From the NCBI GenBank assembly GCA_900546225.1, contig URBZ01000005.1, forward strand, positions 5,773-69,772: DNA of 64,000 bases, written 5' to 3'. Below are positions 1 to 9,266 of this stretch, piece by piece (the first letter of the stretch is position 1; each line of letters starts with the position of its first letter). Below the pieces are notes generated by a model that was not told where the DNA came from, made no database searches, and worked only from the letters and a program-made list of their open reading frames with translations. Both the position numbers and the translations under genes were made by a program. This stretch comes from an uncultured Rickettsiales bacterium. GTDB lineage: Bacteria > Pseudomonadota > Alphaproteobacteria > Rs-D84.

Positions 1-1
1 A

Positions 2-2047
2 TCAGACCGCCTGTCTAAACTGATTCCCCAAGATGCAAAAAAATTAAAAGATGCAGTTGATGCATCGTCTGAAATTCAGCATGTTTTGGCAACTGACGAA
101 GACATGAACAAGGTTGTGTCCATCGCCGAGGAGTTGGAGGGTTCAATTCGAAACCTGGGTCAGCACGCGTGCGGTGTCGTTATTGGCGACCGCCCAACGA
201 CCAAGATTGCGCCGGTGTATCGCGATCCCGCCAACCCGTTGCCATCGTGCCAATTTGACGGACACTATTTGGAATCGGCGGGGTTGATTAAATTTGACTT
301 TTTGGGATTGGAAACACTGGTTGTATTAAAGTATGCTGTGCGATTGATTCAACAAACGCGTGGCATCAACATTGATTTGGACAAGATTCCAGTTGATGAT
401 CCGAAAACAATGGCATTGTGGCAACGTGGACATACCGAAGGTATATTCCAATTCGATGCCCCGTTTGTGCAACAGACATTGCGCAAGATGCGTCCGACCA
501 GTTTCTTGGAAATTTCGGCGTTAAATGCGTTGAACCGTCCGGGGCCTATTGCATTTATTCCGCAATTTATCGCCCGTATGCATGGCGAAGAAGCGATTGA
601 ATATGTTCACCCAAAGGCCGAACCAATTCTGAAAGAAACATATGGCATTATCGTTTATCAGGAACAGGTTATGATGCTGACGCGCGCGTTGGCGGGATTT
701 ACACGCGGTCAATCCGATACCGTGCGCAAGGCCATGGGTAAAAAGAAGTTGGACTTGCTGGCGCAGTTGGAAGTAAAATTTATGGACGGTTGCGAACAGG
801 AACAAACCTTGAACCGTGAACAGGCCAAAGACCTGTGGGAAAAGTTCAAGGAATTTGCAAAGTACGCGTTTAATAAATCACACGCTATCGCCTATTCCAT
901 CGTTGCAAACCAGTGCGCGTATTTGAAGGCGAACTTTACCCCTGAATTTCTGGCGGCATCTATGTCCAGTAATCTGAATGATACCGACCAGTTGGCGTTG
1001 TTTGTTGATGATGCCAAGGCAAACTTTAACATTCAAATTGTGCCGCCTGATATCAATGTCAGTGAATCGCTGTTCACGGTGCGTGATGGCAAGATTATTT
1101 ATGGTTTGGCGGCAATCAAAGGCGTGGGTACGGCGGCAACAGATGCGATTGTTGCAGAACGTAATGCACACGGAAAATTCAAGAATCTGACCGATTTTGC
1201 AAAGCGTTGCGCGCCAATTATGAACAAACGTATTTTGGAGGCGTTTGCCCGCGTTGGTGTGCTGGATTCATTGCAACCAAATCGTGCGGCCATATTCATC
1301 AATGCTGATGCGATTTTGTCGTATGCTTCAAAATCCAAAGATGGCGCAAATTCGTTGTCACTGTTTGCAAACACGGTCGAAGATGATGTTGTCGAAGACA
1401 GATTGACCAAGAATCTGACACGGGTTGCACCATGGACGTTTGGGCAACGTTTGGAAAATGAGTTGGCGGCACTGGGTTTCTATATTTCGGCGCACCCGTT
1501 GGATCAGTTCAAACATCTGATTCAGCGTGCCAAATTGGCGACCAGTGCGTCACTGATGGAACTGGGTGATCGCAAGCCGGTTCAGGTTGCGGCGAATGTA
1601 AATTCGTTCTCGCGTCGGCGTACCAAGACCGGCAAAGAAATGATTACAATCAATGCGTCTGACAGTTTCGGTAATATCGATGCGGTGGCATTTGGCGATG
1701 CGGCGGCAACATTTGCCCAGACACTGTCCACTGAAAACGTTGTGTTGATTTCGGGCAAAACGTCCGCGCGTGATGATCGCGTGTCAATATTTGTTGATTC
1801 TATTACACCGCTGACGCAATGGGTGGCGCGTGTTGCACGAAAACTGACGTTGGAAATTTATGACAAAGACGTATTGCCCGCGGTTAAAAAGGCATTGATT
1901 TCATTGCCACATGGCAATACACGTGTAATTTTGAACCTGCACGGGGCGGACAAAACGGCGTCTATTGCATTGCCAACGGGCGTTGAATTGGGTGCAACCA
2001 CGGCCAAGGATTTAATCGCATTGGGAATAAAGGTTGAAATAGAATGA
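2..2047 (+). CDS. dnaE: DNA polymerase III subunit alpha, C-terminal part (5' end outside window)
   Basis: This is the replicative polymerase catalytic subunit, cut by the window edge. The frame is open from base 2, giving about 681 visible residues of a protein usually near 1,150; the PHP domain and the first two catalytic aspartates lie upstream. The segment IKFDFLGLETL near visible residue 99 carries what should be the third palm aspartate. The fingers motifs FQFDAPFVQQTLRKMRP and YQEQVMML follow, then a helix-hairpin-helix stretch (YGLAAIKGVGTAATDAI), a possible clamp-binding segment (SLSLF), and an OB-fold (PVQVAANVNSFSRRRTKTG). The stop overlaps the rsmH start by four bases (ATGA), suggesting translational coupling. 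Identification is secure; only the partial state is notable. Confidence 0.97.
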   Translation, partial: SDRLSKLIPQDAKKLKDAVDASSEIQHVLATDEDMNKVVSIAEELEGSIRNLGQHACGVVIGDRPTTKIAPVYRDPANPLPSCQFDGHYLESAGLIKFDFLGLETLVVLKYAVRLIQQTRGINIDLDKIPVDDPKTMALWQRGHTEGIFQFDAPFVQQTLRKMRPTSFLEISALNALNRPGPIAFIPQFIARMHGEEAIEYVHPKAEPILKETYGIIVYQEQVMMLTRALAGFTRGQSDTVRKAMGKKKLDLLAQLEVKFMDGCEQEQTLNREQAKDLWEKFKEFAKYAFNKSHAIAYSIVANQCAYLKANFTPEFLAASMSSNLNDTDQLALFVDDAKANFNIQIVPPDINVSESLFTVRDGKIIYGLAAIKGVGTAATDAIVAERNAHGKFKNLTDFAKRCAPIMNKRILEAFARVGVLDSLQPNRAAIFINADAILSYASKSKDGANSLSLFANTVEDDVVEDRLTKNLTRVAPWTFGQRLENELAALGFYISAHPLDQFKHLIQRAKLATSASLMELGDRKPVQVAANVNSFSRRRTKTGKEMITINASDSFGNIDAVAFGDAAATFAQTLSTENVVLISGKTSARDDRVSIFVDSITPLTQWVARVARKLTLEIYDKDVLPAVKKALISLPHGNTRVILNLHGADKTASIALPTGVELGATTAKDLIALGIKVEIE

Positions 2048-2898
2048 CGGCAGCAAAGCATATTCCTGTGTTGTTGGGCGCGGTGATGGACGCATTGGGC
2101 GATGTGCGTGGCATGCGCGTTATTGATGCGACGTTTGGTGCGGGCGGTTATTCGCGCGCTTTTTTGAATGCAGGCGCGTCGGTTATTGCGTTTGACCGTG
2201 ATCCGAATGTTGTCGCGGATGCCGATGCGTTGCGTGCGGAATTTGGCGACAGATTTACATTTGTTGCGCGTCCTTTTTCGGCGATGGCGGAATTGAATGA
2301 AACGTTTGATGCAATCGTGTTTGATTTGGGTATTTCATCAATGCAGATTGACATTGCGTCGCGTGGTTTCTCTTTTCGGGCGGACGCACCATTGGATATG
2401 CGTATGTCGGTGGCGGGCGTGACAGCGGCCGAATTTATTCAAAATGCGTCAGCGGTCGATTTGGCACATGTGTTGCGTGAATATGGCGATGTAAAAAAGG
2501 CGGGCATAATTGCAAATGCAATAAAACGTGCCGCACCAAAAACAACGTTTGAATTGCGTGACCTGATTCATAATCCGCGTGATGTCGCACCGGTGTTTCA
2601 GGCATTGCGCATTGCGGTGAATGATGAAATGGGCGAACTGGAACGCGCCCTGCGTGCCGTGCCTGATTTGCTGAATGTTGGCGGCAAATGTGTGTGCGTG
2701 ACGTTTCATTCACTGGAAGACAGAATTGTCAAAAACACGTTCCGCACGTGGACGTCGCCGTTGGGTGACCCGCATATGCCGGTGGTCGCAGAACCAAAAT
2801 TTGCGGCAATGCCCACAAAAACACCAACAAGCGCGGAACTGGAAAACAATTCGCGTGCACGCAGTGCGCACATGCGTGCGGTCGTAAAATCATATTGA
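2044..2898 (+). CDS. rsmH: 16S rRNA (cytosine(1402)-N4)-methyltransferase RsmH
   Basis: RsmH (MraW) methylates N4 of C1402 in the 16S rRNA decoding site using S-adenosylmethionine. The 284-residue protein shows the N-terminal HIPVLLGAVMDAL start, the SAM-binding motif DATFGAGGYSRA near residue 29, FDLGISSMQID near residue 93, and the family signature FHSLEDRIVK near residue 222. Length is slightly short of the usual 300-315. In most bacteria rsmH heads the division and cell wall (dcw) cluster next to mraZ and ftsL; here it is joined to dnaE by an ATGA overlap and no dcw gene follows, so the cluster has been dispersed, as in other reduced genomes. Confidence 0.96.
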   Translation: MTAAKHIPVLLGAVMDALGDVRGMRVIDATFGAGGYSRAFLNAGASVIAFDRDPNVVADADALRAEFGDRFTFVARPFSAMAELNETFDAIVFDLGISSMQIDIASRGFSFRADAPLDMRMSVAGVTAAEFIQNASAVDLAHVLREYGDVKKAGIIANAIKRAAPKTTFELRDLIHNPRDVAPVFQALRIAVNDEMGELERALRAVPDLLNVGGKCVCVTFHSLEDRIVKNTFRTWTSPLGDPHMPVVAEPKFAAMPTKTPTSAELENNSRARSAHMRAVVKSY

Positions 2899-2955
2899 CC
2901 CGCCCTGTGCGTTTTTTGTAGAATTATCGTTGATAAACAAGGAAAGGTAAATTAA

Positions 2956-3453
2956 ATGAAAAAGTTATTGGCTTTGTTATTAGCAGCCGCGCCGGCGTCA
3001 GCGTTGGCGAATCCCGCATGTCCGGTGTGCACAATCGCGATTGGCGCGTCATTGGAAATCGCACGTCATATGGGCGTGCCAGACAGTGTTGTTGGCCTGT
3101 GGGCGGGTGCATTGTTGGCGTTGTTGGGGTACTGGGCAATCAAGTTCTGTGACAAGCGCGGTTGGAATTGGCGCGGTCGTAATCCTATGTTGATTGTGCT
3201 GTCGGTGGCGATGATTGGTTTTGTGTATTTGGGGCGCGTAAAATATAATCCCCAAATGATTTGTGGCACATTCGTTATGGACCCTGTGCTGTTCGGAACA
3301 ATTTGTGGTGCAATCTTGTTCATCTCGGTGGAAAAATTGTACGATTTTATGAAGGCACGTAATGGCGGTCACGCACATTTCCCATTTGAAAAGGTTGTTT
3401 TACCCATTGTTGCACTGGCGTTGGTCAGTTGGGCAATGGTTGTATGCATGTAA
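2956..3453 (+). CDS. Small membrane protein with exported N-terminus and CPVC motif, unknown function
   Basis: I do not recognise a named family. The 165-residue product begins with a signal-like segment (MKKLLALLLAAAPASALA) followed directly by NPACPVCTIAIGA, a CxxC pair placed where it would face the periplasm. About four hydrophobic segments follow (roughly residues 45-60, 75-92, 113-130 and 147-163), plus two more cysteines in the middle (KFCDK, QMICGT). An AAGGAAAGG-like ribosome site lies 8 nt before ATG. A CxxC on a multi-pass inner-membrane protein suggests metal binding or thiol redox chemistry, but that is inference. The next gene follows after 27 bases with its own ribosome site, so the two are probably cotranscribed. 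Confidence 0.8.
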   Translation: MKKLLALLLAAAPASALANPACPVCTIAIGASLEIARHMGVPDSVVGLWAGALLALLGYWAIKFCDKRGWNWRGRNPMLIVLSVAMIGFVYLGRVKYNPQMICGTFVMDPVLFGTICGAILFISVEKLYDFMKARNGGHAHFPFEKVVLPIVALALVSWAMVVCM

Positions 3454-3480
3454 TTTGAGATATTCTAAGGAGAAATAAAC

Positions 3481-4086
3481 ATGAAACGCGAAAGCAAAAA
3501 AATGACTTTGAACGAAATGATTCAGAAAGTTGACCAATCGAAAAAGGTAAATCCATTGGACTTGTCGTCTGATCAGGATTTGTCGATTGCGCTGATGAAT
3601 TTGGTGTCATTGGAAGAACACTTCTTTTTCAGTGGTGCAAAAACACACAAGACCGGTTTTTATGACATGATAAACACGGTTCGTGAAATGCGCAAAGAAC
3701 TGATGAAACGCATTGTAAAACCGTCATCGGCCGAAGATGGCGAAGTATGGTGCATTTCCAAGCATCTGTTGGCGGCATCTATGCGCTTGATGGAGGTTGG
3801 AACCAAGGCACTGGGTGCGGGTAACACCGAAGATGCTTATAATCTGTTTAACAAGGCGTATGATTTGTACTCGCTGTTCTGGGGTATCAATATGAACCTG
3901 ATAGACCTGACGGGTGTAAAGCAAACTGCGCCGGCGGTGTATGAACATGCAATGACCGAATGCAAATTGAAACAGGCCGATGACAAGGCGGTCGCCACCA
4001 AGGGCGCGGCGGGCAAAACCGACAAGTCAACTGTTCGCAAATTGGGTGATTGGGTCAAGAATGCGGTGAACTGCTGTATCGAATAA
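3481..4086 (+). CDS. Conserved-looking cytoplasmic protein of unknown function
   Basis: This 201-residue protein is preceded by a clear AAGGAG ribosome site. It has no signal peptide or membrane segment. The middle is helical and includes LVSLEEHFFFSGAKTHKTGF, followed by a basic-acidic helix (TVREMRKELMKRI) and a segment rich in small residues (ISKHLLAASMRLMEVGTKAL). The C-terminus becomes lysine- and alanine-rich before a short end CCIE. I cannot assign a family. Its tight placement after the CPVC membrane protein suggests that the two genes act together, for example a cytoplasmic partner for the membrane protein, but nothing in the sequence proves this. Confidence 0.78.
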   Translation: MKRESKKMTLNEMIQKVDQSKKVNPLDLSSDQDLSIALMNLVSLEEHFFFSGAKTHKTGFYDMINTVREMRKELMKRIVKPSSAEDGEVWCISKHLLAASMRLMEVGTKALGAGNTEDAYNLFNKAYDLYSLFWGINMNLIDLTGVKQTAPAVYEHAMTECKLKQADDKAVATKGAAGKTDKSTVRKLGDWVKNAVNCCIE

Positions 4087-4094
4087 ATTCGGTA

Positions 4095-4124
4095 TTGATT
4101 CACATGTCTGAAAAATGATATAAT
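4095..4124 (+). promoter_or_regulatory. Probable sigma-70 promoter of the 857-residue secreted protein
   Basis: TTGATT and a perfect TATAAT are separated by 18 bases. The predicted transcription start near 4131 leaves a leader of about 15 nt carrying an AGAGAGAG ribosome site. Confidence 0.65.
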
Positions 4125-4145
4125 ACGTTCAAGAGAGAGTAAAAA

Positions 4146-6719
4146 TTGGCAATGCGCACGTCGAATTTAATCAAATGTTTTATGGCGATTATGGTCGCTG
4201 TTTCTGCTGGTAATGTGTCGGCGGAACAGATGCCTAATCCGCGTGCGACGTCTGGCGTTGCATCATCTGGGCGTGATACGTCAACGTCACGTAATACAAA
4301 TCGTAATTCAGATACCGCAACCGTGTCCCGCACGGCCACGACCACATCACGCAGAACAACAACGGCATCACGTGCGGCCACAACGACGAATACCGTATCG
4401 TCACGCAATGCACGTACGGCGGTGACACCGGCCGGCACATCGCGCAGCGGGACTGTTGCCCGCGTGGGCGTTATGGGTGCAATGCGTGCGGCGTATGCAC
4501 CAACCAATACCAGCAGTGCGCGCAGTGCGGCAAATGTGAATGCGTCACGTGCGGCTGTTGCGCGTGCAACGGCGGTGTTTGATGATGTGTCGAAAATCGG
4601 CGGTGGGTATGCCACCTGTCGCGAGGCATATTCGACATGTATGGATCAATTCTGTGCCAAGGCGAACGATACATATCGTCGCTGTTTTTGCAGTTCAAAG
4701 TTTACGGAATTTCGTGATACAGAGGCCGCATTGGACGAGGCCAAAAATCTGTTGGCACAATTTGAAAATAATAACTTGAACGCTGTGGACAAAACCGCGG
4801 CCGAGGTCAATGCGATGTACACCGCGACCGAGGGGGAACGTGCAATCAAAAACGATACCAGTGGCGCGGCGGCGATGTTGTCTGAAATTGGCGATTTGTT
4901 GTCTGGCAAGCGCAAGGTGTCCGCCAGCAGCAACAGTACATCATTGGGTGTGTTGGATTTGGATTTCTCGACCAGTATGGACGATATTTGGAGTGGCGGT
5001 GACGCGTCGTCTATATTCAGTTCTTCGTCGGGTACTGATTTGTCCCAGTTAGAGGGTCAGGCGTTATACACACAGGCACAAAAGCAATGCTTGTCATTGA
5101 TGAATGACGCGTGCGAAAACAATGCCGTTATGACCATGGCGAAAAGTTCATATAACATCTTGATTTCCCAAGATTGCAATGCGTATGAAAAGAAAGTCAA
5201 TTCCCAGCGCGAAACAATTAAACAGACCGTGCGCACCGCGGAAAAATATTTGCGCGATGCCCGTCTGGAAGAATATCGCAGTCACAACAGCGCGGACGTC
5301 AATGAATGTATTGCCAAGGTTAAAAGCGCAATTACCGCGGATACGGCGTGCGGTGCGAACTATAAAAAATGTTTGGATTATACAGGGGCGTATGTCGATG
5401 CGAATACTGGTGACCCGATTTACAGCCCGCGTTTGTTCGAATTGGAAAATCTGATTACATTGGCCGGCGCAAATGGCAACACCGATGTATTGAGCCAGAA
5501 CGGCAAATTCAACAGTTTCTTGGAAACGCGCAAGATGTTCGCAACGACCGCATTGGATTCATGTCGCGATATTTCCACCACCGTATGGCAAGAATTTAAG
5601 CGCAGCGCATTGATTGAAATTGCGCAAGCCCAATCGGCCAAGATTGAAGAAGTCAAAATGTCTTGTGTCAGCACGATGGCGGATTGCTATGACACACAGA
5701 CAAACGCGTTAAAGGATTTTGATACCACAACCGCATCGGCGGCGGGTGCGGTCAGTGCATACGCGGCCAAGGCCCTGTGTCAGGACAAGGTTATCGCGTG
5801 CGCGTCATTATATGGCGATACAACCGGATGTGCGTTTGATGGCAACGGTAAATTGACCACCGGAAACACAGCGGATGGAACCAAACGTTGCGGGTTGTCG
5901 GCATTGCTGAAATTTGTGGATTCTGTTGATGAGGTCCGTGTTGCCGAGGGATGTTCCACCGCCATTGATAATTATGTAAAACAATTATGCACACCATCAA
6001 CCGGCACCCAAGGGTACCCATGGAATTGCCGTCGTTATGGTCAGACACAGTTGCGCAGTATGATTGGAAACTATGCTCTACAGAATTGCAAAGACCCAAC
6101 CAAAGACAGCAATGAGCTGCCGGAGCGTATAAGCCAGCAGGTAAGCCAAGCAATTTCCGATGTCCAAGAAGAATTGGACGACCAGTTAGCAGATGCGTGC
6201 GAATCGTTGGATGGATTCTGGACGGATGCGGATGATACGGGTAAACTGTTGACGGCGTTTTATTCAACAACATTTGGTAAATCCGAAGAGCCAACGGATA
6301 CCAATACGAAAAAAAATGCGTTGTCAGGGCGTTGTGTTGAAAACAGCGAACGTACAGCATGCTTGGCATATAACACAGGTCGCGAAACACCGGTTGCCAC
6401 ATATGATTCTGTACGTGGTTGTGTGCTGACCGATGTTTGGTATCAGGAACGTTGCACCGCGATGAACGGTTATTATGAAACAGGTAATTGCTATCTGGAA
6501 AAAGATAACAGTGATATCTTGAAGAGTTTTGTCGAACGCGTGTTATCAAAAATTACAATCATTAACAAGGACAGCAGTGGCAGCACATCTGGCGGCAGTA
6601 CGTCCAGTGGCAGTACCAGTAACGGATCGTCGCGTTCGTCGGGCAGTTCGTCCGGTTCGGGAACGGGTTCTAAGCGAAATATTGACGGCAGATACAAGGT
6701 CACTGAGTCATACTTATAA
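4146..6719 (+). CDS. Large secreted cysteine-containing protein with Ser/Thr/Arg-rich and Ser/Gly-rich ends
   Basis: The product (857 residues from TTG, 855 from the ATG at 4152) is exported: a signal peptide (LIKCFMAIMVAVSAGNVSA) precedes a low-complexity Thr/Ser/Arg-rich region to about residue 145. A folded region with regularly spaced cysteines follows, starting with CREAYSTCMDQFC near residue 158, and the C-terminus is a Ser/Gly tract. I chose TTG because AGAGAGAG lies 6 nt upstream, against 12 nt for the ATG. A related motif, CREKIYKCLSDYC, occurs in the secreted protein at 36750-37997, so the two are probably distant paralogues. The function is unknown; a cell-surface or periplasmic structural role with disulfide bonds is an inference. 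Confidence 0.85.
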   Translation: MAMRTSNLIKCFMAIMVAVSAGNVSAEQMPNPRATSGVASSGRDTSTSRNTNRNSDTATVSRTATTTSRRTTTASRAATTTNTVSSRNARTAVTPAGTSRSGTVARVGVMGAMRAAYAPTNTSSARSAANVNASRAAVARATAVFDDVSKIGGGYATCREAYSTCMDQFCAKANDTYRRCFCSSKFTEFRDTEAALDEAKNLLAQFENNNLNAVDKTAAEVNAMYTATEGERAIKNDTSGAAAMLSEIGDLLSGKRKVSASSNSTSLGVLDLDFSTSMDDIWSGGDASSIFSSSSGTDLSQLEGQALYTQAQKQCLSLMNDACENNAVMTMAKSSYNILISQDCNAYEKKVNSQRETIKQTVRTAEKYLRDARLEEYRSHNSADVNECIAKVKSAITADTACGANYKKCLDYTGAYVDANTGDPIYSPRLFELENLITLAGANGNTDVLSQNGKFNSFLETRKMFATTALDSCRDISTTVWQEFKRSALIEIAQAQSAKIEEVKMSCVSTMADCYDTQTNALKDFDTTTASAAGAVSAYAAKALCQDKVIACASLYGDTTGCAFDGNGKLTTGNTADGTKRCGLSALLKFVDSVDEVRVAEGCSTAIDNYVKQLCTPSTGTQGYPWNCRRYGQTQLRSMIGNYALQNCKDPTKDSNELPERISQQVSQAISDVQEELDDQLADACESLDGFWTDADDTGKLLTAFYSTTFGKSEEPTDTNTKKNALSGRCVENSERTACLAYNTGRETPVATYDSVRGCVLTDVWYQERCTAMNGYYETGNCYLEKDNSDILKSFVERVLSKITIINKDSSGSTSGGSTSSGSTSNGSSRSSGSSSGSGTGSKRNIDGRYKVTESYL

Positions 6720-6724
6720 AAAAA

Positions 6725-6746
6725 ACGCCCGTTTGGGCGTTTTTTA
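6725..6746 (+). terminator. Rho-independent terminator
   Basis: ACGCCC and GGGCGT pair around a GTTT loop and are followed by a run of T, directly after the stop of the secreted-protein gene. The flanking A and T runs also make it usable for the gene on the opposite strand. Confidence 0.9.
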
Positions 6747-6762
6747 TTTGTTTTTTATTCGT

Positions 6763-7179
6763 TTAATTGATGTTATTTAATGAACGCAACATTTTCATGA
6801 CCATTTGACGTTTGTCATCATCGGGCAGACGCCAGTACAGGTTTATCAGTTGCAATGACTCATTTTTTGACAATGGGTCGTCTGATTTCTGTTCGGCAAC
6901 GCGCCCCGTGGATTTGCCACCACGGATTTCTGTTGATGTATTCCCAGGCAAGCCCTGAAAGAAAAACGATACAGGGGTTTCCAATGCCGTGCTGAGTTCA
7001 AACAAGCGCGACGCAGATATACGATTCCCCGCGGTTTCGTATTTTTGAATTTGCTGAAATGTTACCCCACAAATTTTAGCCAAATCTTTTTGCGACAGGC
7101 CCATCATTACGCGACGCAGTTGGACACGCTGGCCAATGTGCTCGTCTACTGATGTTGGGGAAAAAGGTCTTCCACTCAT
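6763..7179 (-). CDS. Xre-family helix-turn-helix transcriptional regulator
   Basis: This 138-residue DNA-binding protein has the Cro/C1 helix-turn-helix at roughly residues 16-70 (IGQRVQLRRVMMGLSQ, then GVTFQQIQKYETAGNRIS). The TFQQIQKYE recognition helix and the following SASRLFELSTALETPVSFFF are typical of a regulator family common in alphaproteobacteria. I place the start at 7179 because AGAGAGAAAAGAA lies just upstream and the promoter fits a leader of about 35 nt; a longer form beginning at 7206 has no good ribosome site. It is transcribed divergently from gpmI. Targets are not visible; autoregulation and control of gpmI are possible but unsupported. Confidence 0.93.
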   Translation of the reverse strand: MSGRPFSPTSVDEHIGQRVQLRRVMMGLSQKDLAKICGVTFQQIQKYETAGNRISASRLFELSTALETPVSFFFQGLPGNTSTEIRGGKSTGRVAEQKSDDPLSKNESLQLINLYWRLPDDDKRQMVMKMLRSLNNIN

Positions 7180-7220
7180 GTTCTTTTCTCTCTGTGTATA
7201 TGACATAGTTCCTAGGACAA

Positions 7221-7249
7221 TTTATACAATTTTTATTATTCTTTTGCAA
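7221..7249 (-). promoter_or_regulatory. Promoter of the Xre regulator
   Basis: On the minus strand, TTGCAA (7244-7249) and TATAAA (7221-7226) are separated by exactly 17 bases. The same TTGCAA -35 hexamer appears before several RNA genes in this window. Confidence 0.7.
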
Positions 7250-7304
7250 TCAAAAAACTGTTATGATATTTTTGCATTATTAATCGGGAAAGGAAATAGG
7301 AATT

Positions 7305-8783
7305 ATGACAAAACCAGTTGTTTTATGCATTATGGACGGTGTTGGAATAAATCCAGAAACTGAACATAACGCGGTTGCATTGGCAAATATGCCGTATTTT
7401 AACAAATTATTACAAACATACCCGCACTCGCGTTTGGATGCCAGTGGCGCGGCGGTGGGCTTGTCGTATGGAACAATGGGCAATTCAGAGGTTGGACACA
7501 TCACAATTGGATCGGGCCGCGTGGTGAATCAATTTTTGCGCCGGTTTCAACTGGAAAAATGGGATAAAAATGTTCCCTTGGCGGATTTTATTAAATCTGT
7601 TCAGAGCGACGGTGGCATTGTGCATATGGCGGGGCTGATGTCTGATGGTCGTGTGCATTCAGATATAAACGATATGTTGACGATTGCAACGCGCGTATTG
7701 GACACGGGCCTGCGTCTGTGTATTCACTTTATTGCTGATGGTCGCGATACCCCGCCCCAATCAGCCGGCGAATATATTCGATTGATAAAACAACGTTTGG
7801 CAACGTATTTGGCGTCTGGTCAGGCGTTTTGGGGGACATTGTCTGGGCGTTATTATGCAATGGACAGAAACCAAAACTTGGACAGGACAACCGCGGCATT
7901 TAACGCAATTGCCCGCGCAACCAGTCCATATGTTTCGCCAACAATTGATTCGGCGTTGGATTCGGCGTATGCGCATGGCGAAACAGATGAATTTATCAAA
8001 CCGACCGTCATTACAGGTGATGTGCCAATTACACCCCAAGATGGATTTCTGTTTGGCAATTACCGCAGCGACCGCGCGCGCCAGATTGTGCGTGCAATTT
8101 TGACCACGGGCGCGCACATGTTGTGCTTTTCCCAATATGGCGAAGGGTTGGACGAATTGTGCCCTGCACTGTTGCCAGATGTTGAAACGCACGACACGTT
8201 GGGCGATGTTCTGGCGGCATATCATTTGCGCCAATTACGTATTGCAGAAACAGAAAAATACAACCATGTGACGTATTTCTTTGATGCGGAACGTAATGTG
8301 GACTATGCGGACGAAGAAAAGGTTCTGATTCCATCGCCAGATGTGGCAACGTTTGATTTGGCCCCTGAAATGTCGGCAATTAAAATCACAGACGCGTTGT
8401 TGGACAAATTGGCGGACTTTGATGTTGTTATTTTGAATTATGCCAATGGTGATATGGTTGGGCATACAGGCAAAGAGCCCGCCACCATCGCCGCGATGGA
8501 GGTCTTGGATGCCCAGTTGGCGCGCCTGGTGCCTGCAGTATTGGCGTTGAATGGCACTGTTCTGATTACTGCCGACCACGGAAATGCGGAAAAAATGTGG
8601 GATTATAAAAATGCTATGCCGTGGACGGCGCATACAACAAATCCTGTGAATTTTATATTGGTGTCAAACACGCCGCACAGCGTGCGCGATGGGGGGCTGG
8701 CTGATATTGCGCCAACAATGTTACAGTTGCTGGGGTTGCCCCAACCCGCCGATATGTCTGGTAACAGTTTAATAGATAAATAA
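7305..8783 (+). CDS. gpmI: 2,3-bisphosphoglycerate-independent phosphoglycerate mutase
   Basis: This metalloenzyme interconverts 3- and 2-phosphoglycerate in glycolysis and gluconeogenesis. The 492-residue length suits the family. Visible active-site elements are CIMDGVG (Asp11, metal ligand), GTMGNSEVGH with the phosphorylated serine at residue 61, the substrate-binding HFIADGRDTPP segment, NYANGDMVGHTG, and the metal site ITADHGNAEKM. A good AAAGGAAATAGGA ribosome site precedes ATG. It is divergent from the Xre regulator and converges on tadA, 14 bases away. No sign of degeneration. Confidence 0.97.
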   Translation: MTKPVVLCIMDGVGINPETEHNAVALANMPYFNKLLQTYPHSRLDASGAAVGLSYGTMGNSEVGHITIGSGRVVNQFLRRFQLEKWDKNVPLADFIKSVQSDGGIVHMAGLMSDGRVHSDINDMLTIATRVLDTGLRLCIHFIADGRDTPPQSAGEYIRLIKQRLATYLASGQAFWGTLSGRYYAMDRNQNLDRTTAAFNAIARATSPYVSPTIDSALDSAYAHGETDEFIKPTVITGDVPITPQDGFLFGNYRSDRARQIVRAILTTGAHMLCFSQYGEGLDELCPALLPDVETHDTLGDVLAAYHLRQLRIAETEKYNHVTYFFDAERNVDYADEEKVLIPSPDVATFDLAPEMSAIKITDALLDKLADFDVVILNYANGDMVGHTGKEPATIAAMEVLDAQLARLVPAVLALNGTVLITADHGNAEKMWDYKNAMPWTAHTTNPVNFILVSNTPHSVRDGGLADIAPTMLQLLGLPQPADMSGNSLIDK

Positions 8784-8797
8784 AATGTGGCGACAAA

Positions 8798-9256
8798 TTA
8801 TTTGTCGCCCCGTTTATTACGTCGCATTGCGAAAAAATCACGCAACATTTGTGCCGATGCGTCGGCAAATTCAGGCATTTGGGTGACGTCTGGTTTCCAC
8901 AAGTGGCGGTCGGTGTCGTATACGCGTGCACCGGACATTATGCCGCCACCTTTGGCATCACAGGCGGCAAAGTACACATGACGAATACGTGCCAGTGAAA
9001 TAGCCGTTGCGCACATTGCGCATGGTTCCAGTGACACGTAAATGTCGCAGTTGTCCAAGAATTTCGTTCCCAATTTTTTACATGCGCGATTTATTGCAAC
9101 GATTTCGGCGTGCAATGTTGGATTACGTTTCAGTTGCACTTGATTTTCGCCACGGGCAATAATACGCCCATCGCACACAATTACTGCACCGATTGGAACA
9201 TCGTCGTGCGATTTTGCGCGAATTGCTAAATTTATGGCTTGCTGCATAGGGTTCAT
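8798..9256 (-). CDS. tadA: tRNA-specific adenosine deaminase TadA
   Basis: TadA converts adenosine 34 to inosine in tRNA-Arg(ACG). The 152-residue protein has the cytidine/adenosine deaminase zinc site: HAE (His49, catalytic Glu51) and PCAMC (Cys79, Cys82). I start at 9256 rather than the longer TTG at 9283, because a TTGCAA-16-TACAGT promoter ends seven bases upstream of this ATG and no ribosome site is present, which points to a leaderless message. The gene is divergent from rsmD, with only 17 bases between the two start codons. A guanine deaminase is less likely given the short length and the motif pattern. Confidence 0.94.
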   Translation of the reverse strand: MNPMQQAINLAIRAKSHDDVPIGAVIVCDGRIIARGENQVQLKRNPTLHAEIVAINRACKKLGTKFLDNCDIYVSLEPCAMCATAISLARIRHVYFAACDAKGGGIMSGARVYDTDRHLWKPDVTQMPEFADASAQMLRDFFAMRRNKRGDK

Positions 9257-9266
9257 GTGATACACT
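9239..9266 (+). promoter_or_regulatory. Predicted leaderless promoter of rsmD
   Basis: TTGCTG and TACACT are separated by 16 bases, and the rsmD ATG begins seven bases after the -10 box. There is no Shine-Dalgarno sequence. The box overlaps the tadA promoter on the other strand. Confidence 0.55.

Noticed and set aside
5791..6549. A 252-residue minus-strand frame opposite the large secreted protein
   Set aside because: Composition is like other shadow frames, with no recognisable motif and no initiation signal; the plus-strand gene has a signal peptide and a clear promoter.
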